From IMG/VR virus record IMGVR_UViG_3300009503_000625, positions 1-20,443 of that record: DNA of 20,443 nucleotides. One strand, written 5' to 3'. This DNA is from a virus. The notes below the pieces were generated by a model. That model was not told where the DNA came from, searched no databases, and worked only from the letters and a program-made list of their open reading frames with translations. Each line of letters starts with the position of its first letter. The stretch's first letter is position 1. Shown in pieces: positions 1 through 7,804 of this stretch. Position numbers and translations under genes: made by a program.

Positions 1-49
1 CCTCTGGATGCATCGCTTTGCATCGCGGGGGACAACGCGCGGGGTGAAG
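1..49. other. possible host flank with small hairpin
   Basis: No gene is visible here. Positions 7-12 (GATGCA) and 19-24 (TGCATC) form a 6-bp stem with a 6-base loop, lying just downstream of the tRNA fragment when read on the minus strand. There is no T-run, so it is a weak terminator candidate at best. If the tRNA fragment is the attachment core, these bases belong to the host chromosome. Confidence 0.25.
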
Positions 50-113
<64 letters not shown>

Positions 114-142
114 CCTTCCGCTGGCGGGGGGAACAACGTTGA

Positions 143-170
143 TTGACCTGGAGCACAGTCGAACTATCAT
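143..170 (+). promoter_or_regulatory. sigma70-like promoter for the 235-480 gene
   Basis: TTGACC at 143-148 and TATCAT at 165-170 each match the sigma70 consensus hexamers at five of six positions and are separated by 16 bases. Transcription would start near 177 and lead into the only convincing plus-strand gene, whose ATG is at 235. A private promoter on a gene facing the late operon is typical of genes expressed from the lysogen. The match was made by eye. Confidence 0.5.
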
Positions 171-175
171 GGACC

Positions 176-193
176 CCCAGCGGTCCCGCTGGG
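176..193 (+). other. 7-bp hairpin in the leader of the 235-480 gene
   Basis: CCCAGCG (176-182) and CGCTGGG (187-193) form a perfect 7-bp GC-rich stem with the loop GTCC. It lies at the predicted transcription start or in the leader of the plus-strand gene. No T-run follows, so it is not an obvious terminator. It could stabilise the 5' end of the mRNA or be an operator-like inverted repeat. Confidence 0.35.
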
Positions 194-234
194 TGGCGGG
201 TGCCGGATAGCATTGACCGATTCGAGGGGGAGAT

Positions 235-480
235 ATGGACCGTCCAGGTTGTCCGGATTGCGGGGAAGAGATGGTCGCCAGGTGGAGGCGCCAGCCAAGT
301 TTGCTCCGCGGATTTTTGCGACTGATTGGCCTTGGCGTGGCGGCAGCCCTTTGCCTGGGCGGGAGGACGGATACCATCGTGGCTGGATCGTGCGTCGCCG
401 CCTTGGCGATCTTATGGCCCGGGAAAAAACGGCGGGTATGGCTTTGCCGCGAATGCGAGAAGGAATACGACTTCAGCTAG
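235..480 (+). CDS. small zinc-ribbon membrane protein (moron candidate)
   Basis: This 81-aa protein has CPDC (Cys6, Cys9) near the N-terminus and CREC (Cys71, Cys74) near the C-terminus, the two halves of a four-cysteine zinc ribbon. Between them are two hydrophobic stretches, about residues 26-42 and 46-62, joined by a short hinge, so a two-pass membrane hairpin bringing both zinc knuckles to the same face is inferred. The start is chosen because a purine-rich GAGGGGGAG precedes the ATG by a few bases. It is the only convincing plus-strand gene, has its own promoter-like sequence, and ends 8 bp inside the convergent sulfotransferase gene. Its position beside the attachment site suggests lysogenic expression, but no specific function is recognised. 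Confidence 0.6.
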   Translation: MDRPGCPDCGEEMVARWRRQPSLLRGFLRLIGLGVAAALCLGGRTDTIVAGSCVAALAILWPGKKRRVWLCRECEKEYDFS

Positions 481-1084
481 CCAAGAGCTCGTAATCCATC
501 CAGCAAACCGCGCAGACGGCGGCTCGGAGTCCGTCCGTCCACTCGGCTGGCCTGGTCGCTCGGCCTACGTTGAGCCACGGCAGGTCGCTAAGGCCGTAGC
601 GCTCGCACAGCCGCCGCCAGTCCTCAGCCAGCCGGTCGAATCGCAGCATTTCGACCCCCAGGTCCTCACCAGCCGGCCCCAGGCACCAGGTCCGCCAGAA
701 TCCTCCGGGCCGAAGCGGGCTGTACAGCCCAAGCCATTGGTTCCGCACAAACTGCGGGAAGTCCCAGCCGGCCACTCGCTCCACGTACTCGGCCCAATCG
801 ACGGGAACGTGAAGGCGGTACTCGGGCAATACCTTGGCGGCTGCGGTTACGTTCCGCCAGCTGGATTCGATGATTTCGCAGGGGTCGCGGAGGACGGCAA
901 ACTTCAACCAGCCGACCATTTTCGGGCCGAATCGGCACCACGCTGCGTATGCGGTCGCGTGCTTGCCACCGAAGTTGTCCACCCGGGCTGCCGGATAGGC
1001 GTCCAGTAAGGCCTGCGTGATAGATGTTCCGCCGGTGCGGGGGATATGGATGAACACAAACCCCGGGTTCTCGCACCAAATCAT
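473..1084 (-). CDS. sulfotransferase family protein
   Basis: This 203-aa protein resembles the PAPS-dependent sulfotransferase superfamily (Sulfotransfer_2-like). Residues 11-21, FIHIPRTGGTS, match the 5'-phosphosulfate binding loop. LRDP at 65-68 followed by Ser74 matches the 3'-phosphate binding segment, and KHATA at 41-45 fits the usual early histidine region. Such enzymes move sulfate from PAPS to a hydroxyl, often on a carbohydrate. The start at 1084 is chosen because the ATG overlaps the stop of the upstream gene (ATGA) and the IPRTGG motif then falls close to the N-terminus, as usual. It is the last gene of the late operon, after the PRTase-HAD gene. I infer modification of a surface or virion glycan; the acceptor cannot be read from sequence. 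Confidence 0.75.
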   Translation of the reverse strand: MIWCENPGFVFIHIPRTGGTSITQALLDAYPAARVDNFGGKHATAYAAWCRFGPKMVGWLKFAVLRDPCEIIESSWRNVTAAAKVLPEYRLHVPVDWAEYVERVAGWDFPQFVRNQWLGLYSPLRPGGFWRTWCLGPAGEDLGVEMLRFDRLAEDWRRLCERYGLSDLPWLNVGRATRPAEWTDGLRAAVCAVCWMDYELLAS

Positions 1085-2328
1085 GGCCTGGATTCTAAGT
1101 TTAGCACCATCTTCAGGGCCGGACAAAGCACCGGCTTGCCGGCATTGGCCGCAATCATGCGGGCCTGGTCCGGGTCGGATTCCACGAACAGGGTCGCCCC
1201 GAGCCTGCGGTAGTGCTCCGCCTTCCAAGCGGCAATTTCCTTGGGGCTAGGCACCTCGTCCCAGGGTCCCATCACCAATTCCCGATATTTGACCCCCCAG
1301 CGCTGAAGCCAGGCTACGGTCGGTTCTCGTTCCCGCTTCGGTCTGCCAGTAACGATGGCCAGCACCGGCCGCCGCCGGGGCACCTGCTTGGGCCTGCCGG
1401 CTTCGTCGCACAGCACGCCATCAAGGTCCGTCGCCATGCCTTCCGGATGGCCGCTATTCCAGAGATTCCACTCCAGGTAGTGCCACCCCGGGTACAAGGC
1501 CCAGTACAGGTCCACTTCCTCGATGGCTTGCGGATGGCAGTACACCACGGCGCGGCACAGCTCGGTCTCCGGCCACCAGTCTTTGACGATTGCGGTCCAT
1601 CGTCTCATCTCGTGGCCATTCCAGGCGGTGTCATCAATCAGCACAGCCCGCCGCACCCGCCGGGCCAATTTGTCATCCATGCGCAACCCAGCCCCCAGGT
1701 CTGCCAGCCCGACAGTCGTAAAAGGTGACGTGGCCATCAGTGGCGCGTGCCAGTGCGTCGCCAGGATCGTCGCGGGAATAAGTCCAGACCGAGCGATCCC
1801 CACAACTACATCCGGCACCCAAGGCAACTGCGCGGCCAGCGCTTCGCTGTCGCCGGCCAGACGCTCCGTAGTGATATACGTAGCCGGCTGGATCACCCTC
1901 GACTGGTCTGCTGCCTCCGCTCGCCGCAACGCCAGGTCCAGTATCCTCGAAGCCATCTGCCGCTTGAACGGCAGCCACCCAAGGAAGGTCCGCTTCTCGG
2001 CCTCGTGGACGAGGCGGTCGAGAATCTCTTCCCGCCTTTGGCGGCAGCCCTCGACTCCCCACGCGTCCATCTGACGGGCGAACTCCTCGCAGCCGCAACC
2101 GCGCGTCGGCCTGACGCCCATCGCTTGAAGCAGCTTGTGCAGCTCAGTGCCGGGACCTCGGATTGGGGCTACCGAGGGGTCGAATCGCTGCGGTTCAGCG
2201 GGGTTGGGGGGCGGCTCCACAACCAAGCACTCACGGTTTACACCACAGCGTATTGGCCGCAGCCGCCGCGGGTCGCATCGCGGGCAGAAGCACACACCGC
2301 CGAGGCCCGGCTGCAAATCACACAGCAT
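1081..2328 (-). CDS. phage domain-PRTase-HAD phosphatase fusion
   Basis: This 415-aa protein has three parts. Residues 1-35 are cysteine-rich (CFCPRC), and 58-140 resemble a conserved region of phage proteins (GPGTELHKLL, CGC at 78-80, Cys95). Residues about 150-280 are a type I phosphoribosyltransferase domain, with GIARSGLIPA at 177-186 and the PRPP loop VLIDDTAWNG at 229-238. Residues about 296-405 are a HAD hydrolase with motif I DLDG (D301, D303), motif II VTGR (T327), motif III K369 and motif IV ESD (E383, D385). PRTase-HAD pairs of this pattern occur in capsule and polysaccharide loci. The ATG lies just after the previous stop at 2331, with GAGGGGG upstream. All HAD residues are present, so enzyme activity is plausible; the substrate is unknown. 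Confidence 0.75.
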   Translation of the reverse strand: MLCDLQPGLGGVCFCPRCDPRRLRPIRCGVNRECLVVEPPPNPAEPQRFDPSVAPIRGPGTELHKLLQAMGVRPTRGCGCEEFARQMDAWGVEGCRQRREEILDRLVHEAEKRTFLGWLPFKRQMASRILDLALRRAEAADQSRVIQPATYITTERLAGDSEALAAQLPWVPDVVVGIARSGLIPATILATHWHAPLMATSPFTTVGLADLGAGLRMDDKLARRVRRAVLIDDTAWNGHEMRRWTAIVKDWWPETELCRAVVYCHPQAIEEVDLYWALYPGWHYLEWNLWNSGHPEGMATDLDGVLCDEAGRPKQVPRRRPVLAIVTGRPKREREPTVAWLQRWGVKYRELVMGPWDEVPSPKEIAAWKAEHYRRLGATLFVESDPDQARMIAANAGKPVLCPALKMVLNLESRP

Positions 2329-2330
2329 AC

Positions 2331-4043
2331 CTAAACCCCCTCAACACTCCACGAGCCCGTTGGAACTCCTGAAAACAAGTTCTCGTCTCCCGATGCCTCG
2401 CAGAACAATTGAATCTGCTGCCAGCAGTTATACGATGGGTCCGATTCTCGAAATTGCTGGCCGCTAATCATTGTCCCAAAACAATTGGCCCAAGCCTCGA
2501 ACACGTCGCCTGGCGGTGCCAGCCGAACACGCTGATGCACGTTGAGCGTCCAGTCAGTGCCAATTGGCGCGTACACCCACAGCTCGATATGCCGCTGGCA
2601 GGGGTCTTGGGGGTCCCCGTCGCCACTAAGTTTTACCAGCAGAATCACATAGGCCGAGTAGCCAACGACGTTCCAATTGCTGTCGTAGATTCGCACGCGC
2701 CCGCCGCTGAACTTCTGGCCCCAAGCTGGGCAGCCGTACTGTCGAATCATCGCGTCGGAGCTATCCGGGGCAGGGGGCAAAGCCCAAGTGCCGTTCAAAT
2801 CCGTCCAATCGAGCCGCAGGCCACTGCCGCACCTGGAATCCTGAATGGTCTCTTGAACCAGGCCCGCGAACGTCAGCAGCATCGTCTGAGGCTTGGGGCA
2901 CTCTCGGCACGTGGGGTAACGGATGGTGCCGCCTCCTGGCTCGTAGAACTCCAAGGCCGCGCTCGGCCCCTTGCTTCTCTCGGCCTCGGCCTGCGGGGAG
3001 GCGTGCAGAGTGACCGTCGCATTGGACAGGTCGCAGCCGTGAGTATTCCCCCTCGCATAGCGCAGGACCAGACCTTCCAGCCTTTCACAGCTCCCGTTCC
3101 ACTGCGCCTCAAACTCCGGGTCGCCGTACTTGAACACGACTCTTTGCCCGGCCTGCAAGCTCAGCGATATGCTGGAGGGCCCCAGTTCCGTAGGCAAGCA
3201 ACCCGTGGCTCTGTCGCCCGTAGCGCAGGCCCAGTGCGCTTGCTCGACGAGATTCAACCGGTACGTCCAGCCGCTATGACAGCCGCAGCCTCCAGCCCCT
3301 CCGAATCCGGCCAACGTCGCGTAAATCGTCCGTGGCTCCTCGCCTACGGGCGCGCCGTAGCAGCAGCACGAGGGAATCTCCTGGTGGTAGCAGCACTCAA
3401 CCAGTTGAAGCGCAACCCTCGGTGGTTCGCTAGCGTTACACAGCCAGGCACAATCAGAGCACCCGTAGTTGGAGCCGTCCTCTAGAATCCACGAATCGTA
3501 CTGGCTGTCGCAGCATGTGCAGCCAGGCCAGCAGGGCCACATATCCAGCCCGAGTTCGCCGCCTGGGCAGAGGTGGAAGTTCATGCCAGGGTCCTCGCAC
3601 GGCCCGCGAGGGTTCAAGACAAACTCTTTCGTAAGCACCCAGGCCGGCGAATGATCCAGCGAAATGTACGGCTTCTCTTTGGTGATGTGGATTCGGGCCA
3701 CGCACCTTTCCTGCCCAAGGCTTTGCAGCACCACAGACATCCAGTATTGCGGGCAGGTATCGCACGCCGGCCGGTAAACAGGCCCCCACCAGACACACCC
3801 GTAATTTTCGGACGTTCCGTGCCCTATCCAACGCTGCCCTGGCACCAGCCTGGTGAAATTGTGCAGCCAGTGGCTTCCGTTCAGCCGCAGGCAGCAATCG
3901 CCCTCTCCGCTATGGTATCCGGTCCTCCGGCCGTGCCCTCCTATGTAGACGGCTAGGCACGTAGGCACAAGCGCGCCGGGGTCGGTGCCTGTGCATTCGC
4001 GGCAGTAATCCTTGCAGCTTTTCCACGTGCCTCCACAGCCCAT
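2331..4043 (-). CDS. cysteine-rich tail protein
   Basis: This 570-aa protein contains dozens of cysteines in clusters such as CTCCDS, CCYH, CCCYG and CGCH, with many Trp, Gly and Tyr residues and little predicted helix. Two segments look like diverged repeats: one around RLNGSHWL in the N-terminal quarter and one around DLNGTWALP in the C-terminal third, each followed by a YGC[VP]W-type sequence. No enzyme motif is recognised. Position after the tape measure and two tail-tip genes, plus size, suggests a tail-tip, fibre or receptor-binding protein. The cysteines could bind metal or form disulfides after release from the cell. The start at 4043 is chosen because its ATG overlaps the upstream stop as TGATG. 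Confidence 0.65.
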   Translation of the reverse strand: MGCGGTWKSCKDYCRECTGTDPGALVPTCLAVYIGGHGRRTGYHSGEGDCCLRLNGSHWLHNFTRLVPGQRWIGHGTSENYGCVWWGPVYRPACDTCPQYWMSVVLQSLGQERCVARIHITKEKPYISLDHSPAWVLTKEFVLNPRGPCEDPGMNFHLCPGGELGLDMWPCWPGCTCCDSQYDSWILEDGSNYGCSDCAWLCNASEPPRVALQLVECCYHQEIPSCCCYGAPVGEEPRTIYATLAGFGGAGGCGCHSGWTYRLNLVEQAHWACATGDRATGCLPTELGPSSISLSLQAGQRVVFKYGDPEFEAQWNGSCERLEGLVLRYARGNTHGCDLSNATVTLHASPQAEAERSKGPSAALEFYEPGGGTIRYPTCRECPKPQTMLLTFAGLVQETIQDSRCGSGLRLDWTDLNGTWALPPAPDSSDAMIRQYGCPAWGQKFSGGRVRIYDSNWNVVGYSAYVILLVKLSGDGDPQDPCQRHIELWVYAPIGTDWTLNVHQRVRLAPPGDVFEAWANCFGTMISGQQFRESDPSYNCWQQIQLFCEASGDENLFSGVPTGSWSVEGV

Positions 4044-4807
4044 CAGCACTCGGCTCCATCGACGACAAGCCGCATGGCCTGATCGTGCCAGTACGCAGTC
4101 ACCTTCTTATTGGCCGGGATGGTCGTGCCGAGAAACCGTGGAGCAAACACCGTTGCGTTCCAGGTGGTATCCTGCCAGCCAAGACCGGTCAACTGCCAAA
4201 TGCTCATGGTAGCGCTGCCATCAGGAGCCAACGCAAAATCCAACACCCCGTCGTACTTCACGAACGGATTGACGCCCACAAGCAGCGTGGCCCACTTGGT
4301 GCCGACGCTACTGCGATCAATGTCCAGAATCAGCGCCCTGCCCCCAGGGTAGGACCGCAGCCGCGCGTATTGGCCATCCTCGATGTCTGCCCTGAAGTGC
4401 CAGGTATCGGCCAGGTAGACCTGCGCCCGTACCACGCCGGCGACGAACGCCAGGCCAACCGCTCCCCGGGGCACTGGGTCCCGCAGCACGCCCCAACGCC
4501 CTGCCACGTGCGAGCTGCCGTAAGTCCCGACCGCAGGGACTTCGCCGACGAACACTGGGCTGGCCCAGTATTGGCTCTCGTTCTCCGCCGGCGAGAACAC
4601 TGCGCTGCCCAGCCCGACCACTCCGCCGCGCGGCCAGTCGTAAGCGGAGTCGTTCCGCACCAGCACGGCCGTCGGCCTGAGCGCCGCCCTTTGCTCAGGA
4701 AGCAGGGCCGCGTGCGCCTGGCGTTTCACCCACTCGGCCGCATCGATGAAGCTATTCCACTCGGCCGCCGAGGGTCGGAATTTCTCACCTGGCAGGACCT
4801 TCGCCAT
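4043..4807 (-). CDS. tail-tip or virion protein, unknown family
   Basis: This 254-aa protein begins with a short basic/helical segment (MAKVLPGEKFRPSAAEWNSF) that looks like an attachment region. The rest is rich in Val, Gly and aromatic residues and appears mostly beta. No catalytic motif is seen. The start lies 3 bases after the stop of the upstream gene at 4811, and the stop overlaps the start of the cysteine-rich gene, so the three are translationally coupled. I infer a tail-tip or baseplate-like structural part from position alone. An N-terminal helix followed by beta modules is common in fibre adaptors. Confidence 0.6.
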   Translation of the reverse strand: MAKVLPGEKFRPSAAEWNSFIDAAEWVKRQAHAALLPEQRAALRPTAVLVRNDSAYDWPRGGVVGLGSAVFSPAENESQYWASPVFVGEVPAVGTYGSSHVAGRWGVLRDPVPRGAVGLAFVAGVVRAQVYLADTWHFRADIEDGQYARLRSYPGGRALILDIDRSSVGTKWATLLVGVNPFVKYDGVLDFALAPDGSATMSIWQLTGLGWQDTTWNATVFAPRFLGTTIPANKKVTAYWHDQAMRLVVDGAEC

Positions 4808-4810
4808 GGG

Positions 4811-5602
4811 TCAGACCAAGAGCAAGCTGAAGTCGGTGTAGAGATACACCTGGTGAACGAAGACGCATAGCGGGGATTTCACTGCCTTTTTGGCGTTCTC
4901 GTCCACTTTGTCCTCAAAAAGGACCTCCAGATATTCCCAGCCGCGCTTCAAGGGGACAAAGATGGGGCCGACGTAGAAATTGAAGAGATTCGGGCTGATG
5001 GCGAACTTGTAATCCAGATCCCACTCTTCCTGCGTTTTCTGGGAAGCTGAGACCCCCAGAAAAAGCACTTCGCCGGCGGAGAACCCCTTCCAGGCCGCAT
5101 TATTCACCGTGCCGGTCAACGAATATAGCACGTTGATGTAAGCGGGCGTCATGTAAGCCGCCGGCAGGCTCATGCGTAAGGACAATTCCATGCGCGGGCG
5201 CGTCACGTCCACGCCCTCGATGCCGTTGTCCGTTATGCCGATGGCCCCGCCGTAATTAGGGGGCGTTTTGCCTTCCGGGGCGTAGGCTGCCGTTGCGAAG
5301 CTTAGAGTCGCCTTCTCCGTGCCTCCACTAGTGTCGAAAGACCAAAGGGGCGAATCGACCGAAGGTCGGCCCCTCGGGCTGTATGTCACGGTTCCCCGCC
5401 ACCAGCCATTATGGGCGATTCGTTCGACAGACCGCGATTGCCTGGGCATTCCGTTGTAGACCGCCGGCGTGTTATCCAGCAGTGCGCCGATCGCCTCTAG
5501 CTCATCGTCGGTTCCGCGAATGAAGAAGCTGAACTCCGCCGAGGGGTTCGCGCCCTCCGTAACGCGGGGGCTATCCCAGGTTTGTTCCACGACCACCGTC
5601 AT
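4811..5602 (-). CDS. tail protein following tape measure
   Basis: This 263-aa protein directly follows the tape measure gene. In lambda-like order this is where distal tail or hub proteins sit. The N-terminus (MTVVVEQTWDSP, then EFSFFIRGTDDE) is beta-rich, and a conserved-looking middle contains YAPEGKTPPNYGGAIG and VDVTRP. I recognise the type as a recurring phage tail protein but cannot name a characterised family. The start at 5602 is chosen because the ATG overlaps the tape measure stop (ATGA); a longer reading upstream would run into the tape measure gene. A distal tail or minor tail protein is inferred from position. Confidence 0.65.
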   Translation of the reverse strand: MTVVVEQTWDSPRVTEGANPSAEFSFFIRGTDDELEAIGALLDNTPAVYNGMPRQSRSVERIAHNGWWRGTVTYSPRGRPSVDSPLWSFDTSGGTEKATLSFATAAYAPEGKTPPNYGGAIGITDNGIEGVDVTRPRMELSLRMSLPAAYMTPAYINVLYSLTGTVNNAAWKGFSAGEVLFLGVSASQKTQEEWDLDYKFAISPNLFNFYVGPIFVPLKRGWEYLEVLFEDKVDENAKKAVKSPLCVFVHQVYLYTDFSLLLV

Positions 5603-7509
5603 GGCTCGAACTCCAGTCCGAGCTTCTCTCGCTGCCACATGCGGACGAGTTTTTCCGTATTTTCCGCGATTTTTTCGGTATTTTTCGCAGTAGCGTTGAT
5701 GGGGCTGAGCATACCCAAACCGGGCGCGCCGAAGGCTGAGAAGGTCCCGATGGTGCCGAGCTTGCTCTCCATCGTTTGCTTGGCGGCCGCCGGCAGATTG
5801 AGCGCGGGCAGATTTCGGGCCGTCTCGCTAGCCGCTTTCTCGGCCGCCTTGGCATGGGCCTCAGCCACCGACTGCGTAAGTTCGGCCCGTGCCAGGTCTA
5901 CCGCCTTTCGCGCGTCTTCGAGTTCGCGGTCGAGGACTTCTCGCCGCTTCGCCGGGTTGGCCAGGACCTTGATTCGCTCTTCCGCCGCCTTGCGCTGGGC
6001 TTCGACGGCCTCGATCTGGGCCTTGCGCCAATCTTCGACTTTGGCCACGAAGTCGGAAATATCGGCCGGCTTGCGCGTCCGCGCCCAATCTTCCTCCAAG
6101 GTTTGCAGCACCTCTTCCGGCCGCAAGCCTTGGGTTTTGGCGATGATCCAGGCCACGCCTTGGGCTACAACGTTCTGAGCGCCCTGCCAGGCGTCGTGCA
6201 ATGCTTTGAAGACTACCGCCAACGCCTCGACGGCCCAGGCTACGGCCTGGACGACCTTATCCAGCACCCAATGAAAGGCGTCGCTTACAATCTGGGCGGC
6301 ATCCCAGCCCGTATCGCCAAAGGCATTGCCGAACCAATCGAGGAAATCGTTCCATTTGGCCGTCAGCCAGGCCTTGAGTTCTAGCCAGGCCACGCGCAAA
6401 AGATTCAGGGCTATTTTGCCGGCCAGGGCCAGATCGCCCGATTTGAGGGCGTCGACGATCCCTCCCCAGGCGGCAAGCGCCGTCTCCTTGAGATTCTGCC
6501 AGCCGGCGGCGATGCTCTCGAAGCTTCCGGTACTGACCAGTTCCAGGGCAACCATGGCGGCTGCAACGCCCCCGATCATCGCCGCCACGGGAAGCAGGGC
6601 CACAAGCACCTTGCTTTGCAGGATAGTACCGACGACCTGCAATGCTTTCCCCAAGCCGAAAATCGCACCGCCGGCGACCGTCAAGGCCGCCGAAACCTTG
6701 AAGGCGGTGGCGATGAGGCTCTGGTTTTCCCGGATCCAGCCCACGATGCCCCTGACGAGCCCGAGAATTGCAGGGGTCATCTGGTTAATGACCGGCGCGA
6801 CGCCGGCACCAATGGTTTTGACGACCCCGAGCAATCCGCCTTGCAACCGCCCAAGATTGTCGTTCAATTCGGCGGCCGCAGCGGCTTGCTCTCCAGTCAT
6901 CACCTGGCCCAGCGCCCGGCCTTCTTCCATCATGTCCCGCAGGCCGGCAGCCCCCTTTTCAAACATAGGAAGCAGGCTTGTGCCGGACTTGCCGAAAATC
7001 TCCATCGCCAAAGCGGCCCTTTTGGTCGGGTCGGAAATACGGCTCAACCGGTCGCCGATCGCCTCGAATTGCTCTTCCGGTTTCAGGGCGGCCAGTTCGC
7101 TGGCCGACAAGCCCAACTCCGCCAAAGCTTCCTGGGCGCTTGCAGAACCGCTGGCCGCCTCGACCAGGCTCTTCTGCATCTTCCGGATGGTCCCTTCCAC
7201 GGTCTCCAGGTCGGTGCCGCTCAGGCCGGCCGCGTAACCTAGGGCCGAAAGCGCTTCAGCACTGATGCCAGTGCGCTTACTCATCTTGTCCAGTGCGTCG
7301 CCGGCATCCGAAAAGATTTTGGCCGCGCCCAGAAGCCCGCCAAAGCCGGCCGCGCCGGCCGCAGCGATCTTTTTGCCGACGCTAGCGACCGACTTGCCCC
7401 AATCACTGATCATCTTCCCTGCCTTGGCCAGATCGCGCTGCAGGCCTTTGAGCGTCGCGCCGATTTCCACGAAGGCCCCGCCGGCCCGAATGGACTTAGC
7501 GCCCGCCAT
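5599..7509 (-). CDS. tail tape measure protein
   Basis: This 636-aa protein has the tape measure layout. An N-terminal helical region rich in Ala, Lys and Gly (GKKIAAAGAAGFGGLLGAA) is followed by a conserved block on Ile, Ser and Leu (KMSKRTGISAEALSALGYAA). Next comes a hydrophobic centre with membrane-like stretches (VAGGAIFGLGKALQVVG and VALLPVAAMIGGVAAAMVAL), then long coiled-coil helices (VEDWRKAQIEAVEAQRKAAEERIK). It ends with NATAKNTEKIAENTEKLV. The ATG at 7509 is preferred over 7515 because AAAGGG then sits about 7 bases upstream. The gene overlaps the chaperone extension ending at 7496. At roughly 1.5 angstrom per residue the tail would be near 95 nm, with no contractile sheath gene present. 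Confidence 0.9.
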   Translation of the reverse strand: MAGAKSIRAGGAFVEIGATLKGLQRDLAKAGKMISDWGKSVASVGKKIAAAGAAGFGGLLGAAKIFSDAGDALDKMSKRTGISAEALSALGYAAGLSGTDLETVEGTIRKMQKSLVEAASGSASAQEALAELGLSASELAALKPEEQFEAIGDRLSRISDPTKRAALAMEIFGKSGTSLLPMFEKGAAGLRDMMEEGRALGQVMTGEQAAAAAELNDNLGRLQGGLLGVVKTIGAGVAPVINQMTPAILGLVRGIVGWIRENQSLIATAFKVSAALTVAGGAIFGLGKALQVVGTILQSKVLVALLPVAAMIGGVAAAMVALELVSTGSFESIAAGWQNLKETALAAWGGIVDALKSGDLALAGKIALNLLRVAWLELKAWLTAKWNDFLDWFGNAFGDTGWDAAQIVSDAFHWVLDKVVQAVAWAVEALAVVFKALHDAWQGAQNVVAQGVAWIIAKTQGLRPEEVLQTLEEDWARTRKPADISDFVAKVEDWRKAQIEAVEAQRKAAEERIKVLANPAKRREVLDRELEDARKAVDLARAELTQSVAEAHAKAAEKAASETARNLPALNLPAAAKQTMESKLGTIGTFSAFGAPGLGMLSPINATAKNTEKIAENTEKLVRMWQREKLGLEFEP

Positions 7510-7804
7510 ATTCATTCCCTTTCAAGATGCCTAATTGCACGAGGTCTTTCAGCCTTACGCTGGCCGCCTGCGCCTTGAAGTACGGGTGGAAATCCTTGGC
7601 GTCCATCGCTCTGGCATTTTTGGACCGGTTGATGTTGTAGAGCATGGCCAGCAAGGCCGAGGTGTGCCACCAGGCCTCAATCCGCCGGCCTTCGGCCATC
7701 CAGACCAGTTGTCGCAGGGTAAAAGGCCTTGGATTCACGCCCAAGGCCCCAGCTAGTTGCCAGACTGTTCGCCAAGTCGCTTCCGGATCTCCGCCTCGAT
7801 CCCC
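7496..7804 (-). CDS. tail assembly chaperone, -1 frameshift extension
   Basis: This open frame lies -1 relative to the chaperone gene that ends at 7753 and runs on to just inside the tape measure gene. From DPEATWRTVWQLAGALG onward it reads as real protein (PFTLRQLVWMAEGRR, then HTSALLAMLYNINRSKNA). No well-placed ATG opens it; the only plausible internal start is a GTG at 7738 without a clear ribosome site. This matches the lambda G/GT arrangement, where a fraction of ribosomes slip to make a longer chaperone that recruits tape measure and tail tube. The exact slip point is inferred at about 7804-7810. Independent initiation at 7738 is the alternative. Confidence 0.6.
   Translation of the reverse strand, partial: GDRGGDPEATWRTVWQLAGALGVNPRPFTLRQLVWMAEGRRIEAWWHTSALLAMLYNINRSKNARAMDAKDFHPYFKAQAASVRLKDLVQLGILKGNEYGGR

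Noticed and set aside
1-24. Direct repeat GCATCGC as a CRISPR or iteron
   Set aside because: There are only two 7-bp copies a few bases apart, with no array. A simple small hairpin explains it.
326-1009. 227-aa plus-strand ORF
   Set aside because: It is antisense to the sulfotransferase gene and begins inside the small zinc-ribbon gene. Its Pro/Ala-rich translation shows no motif.
2409-3485. 358-aa plus-strand ORF
   Set aside because: It lies antisense to the cysteine-rich tail gene, with low-complexity Ala/Arg/Val composition, no ribosome site and no recognisable domain. It is an antisense shadow in GC-rich DNA.
4043-5602. Contractile tail sheath or baseplate wedge genes
   Set aside because: No protein with sheath features occurs between connector and tape measure genes, so a non-contractile tail is more likely.
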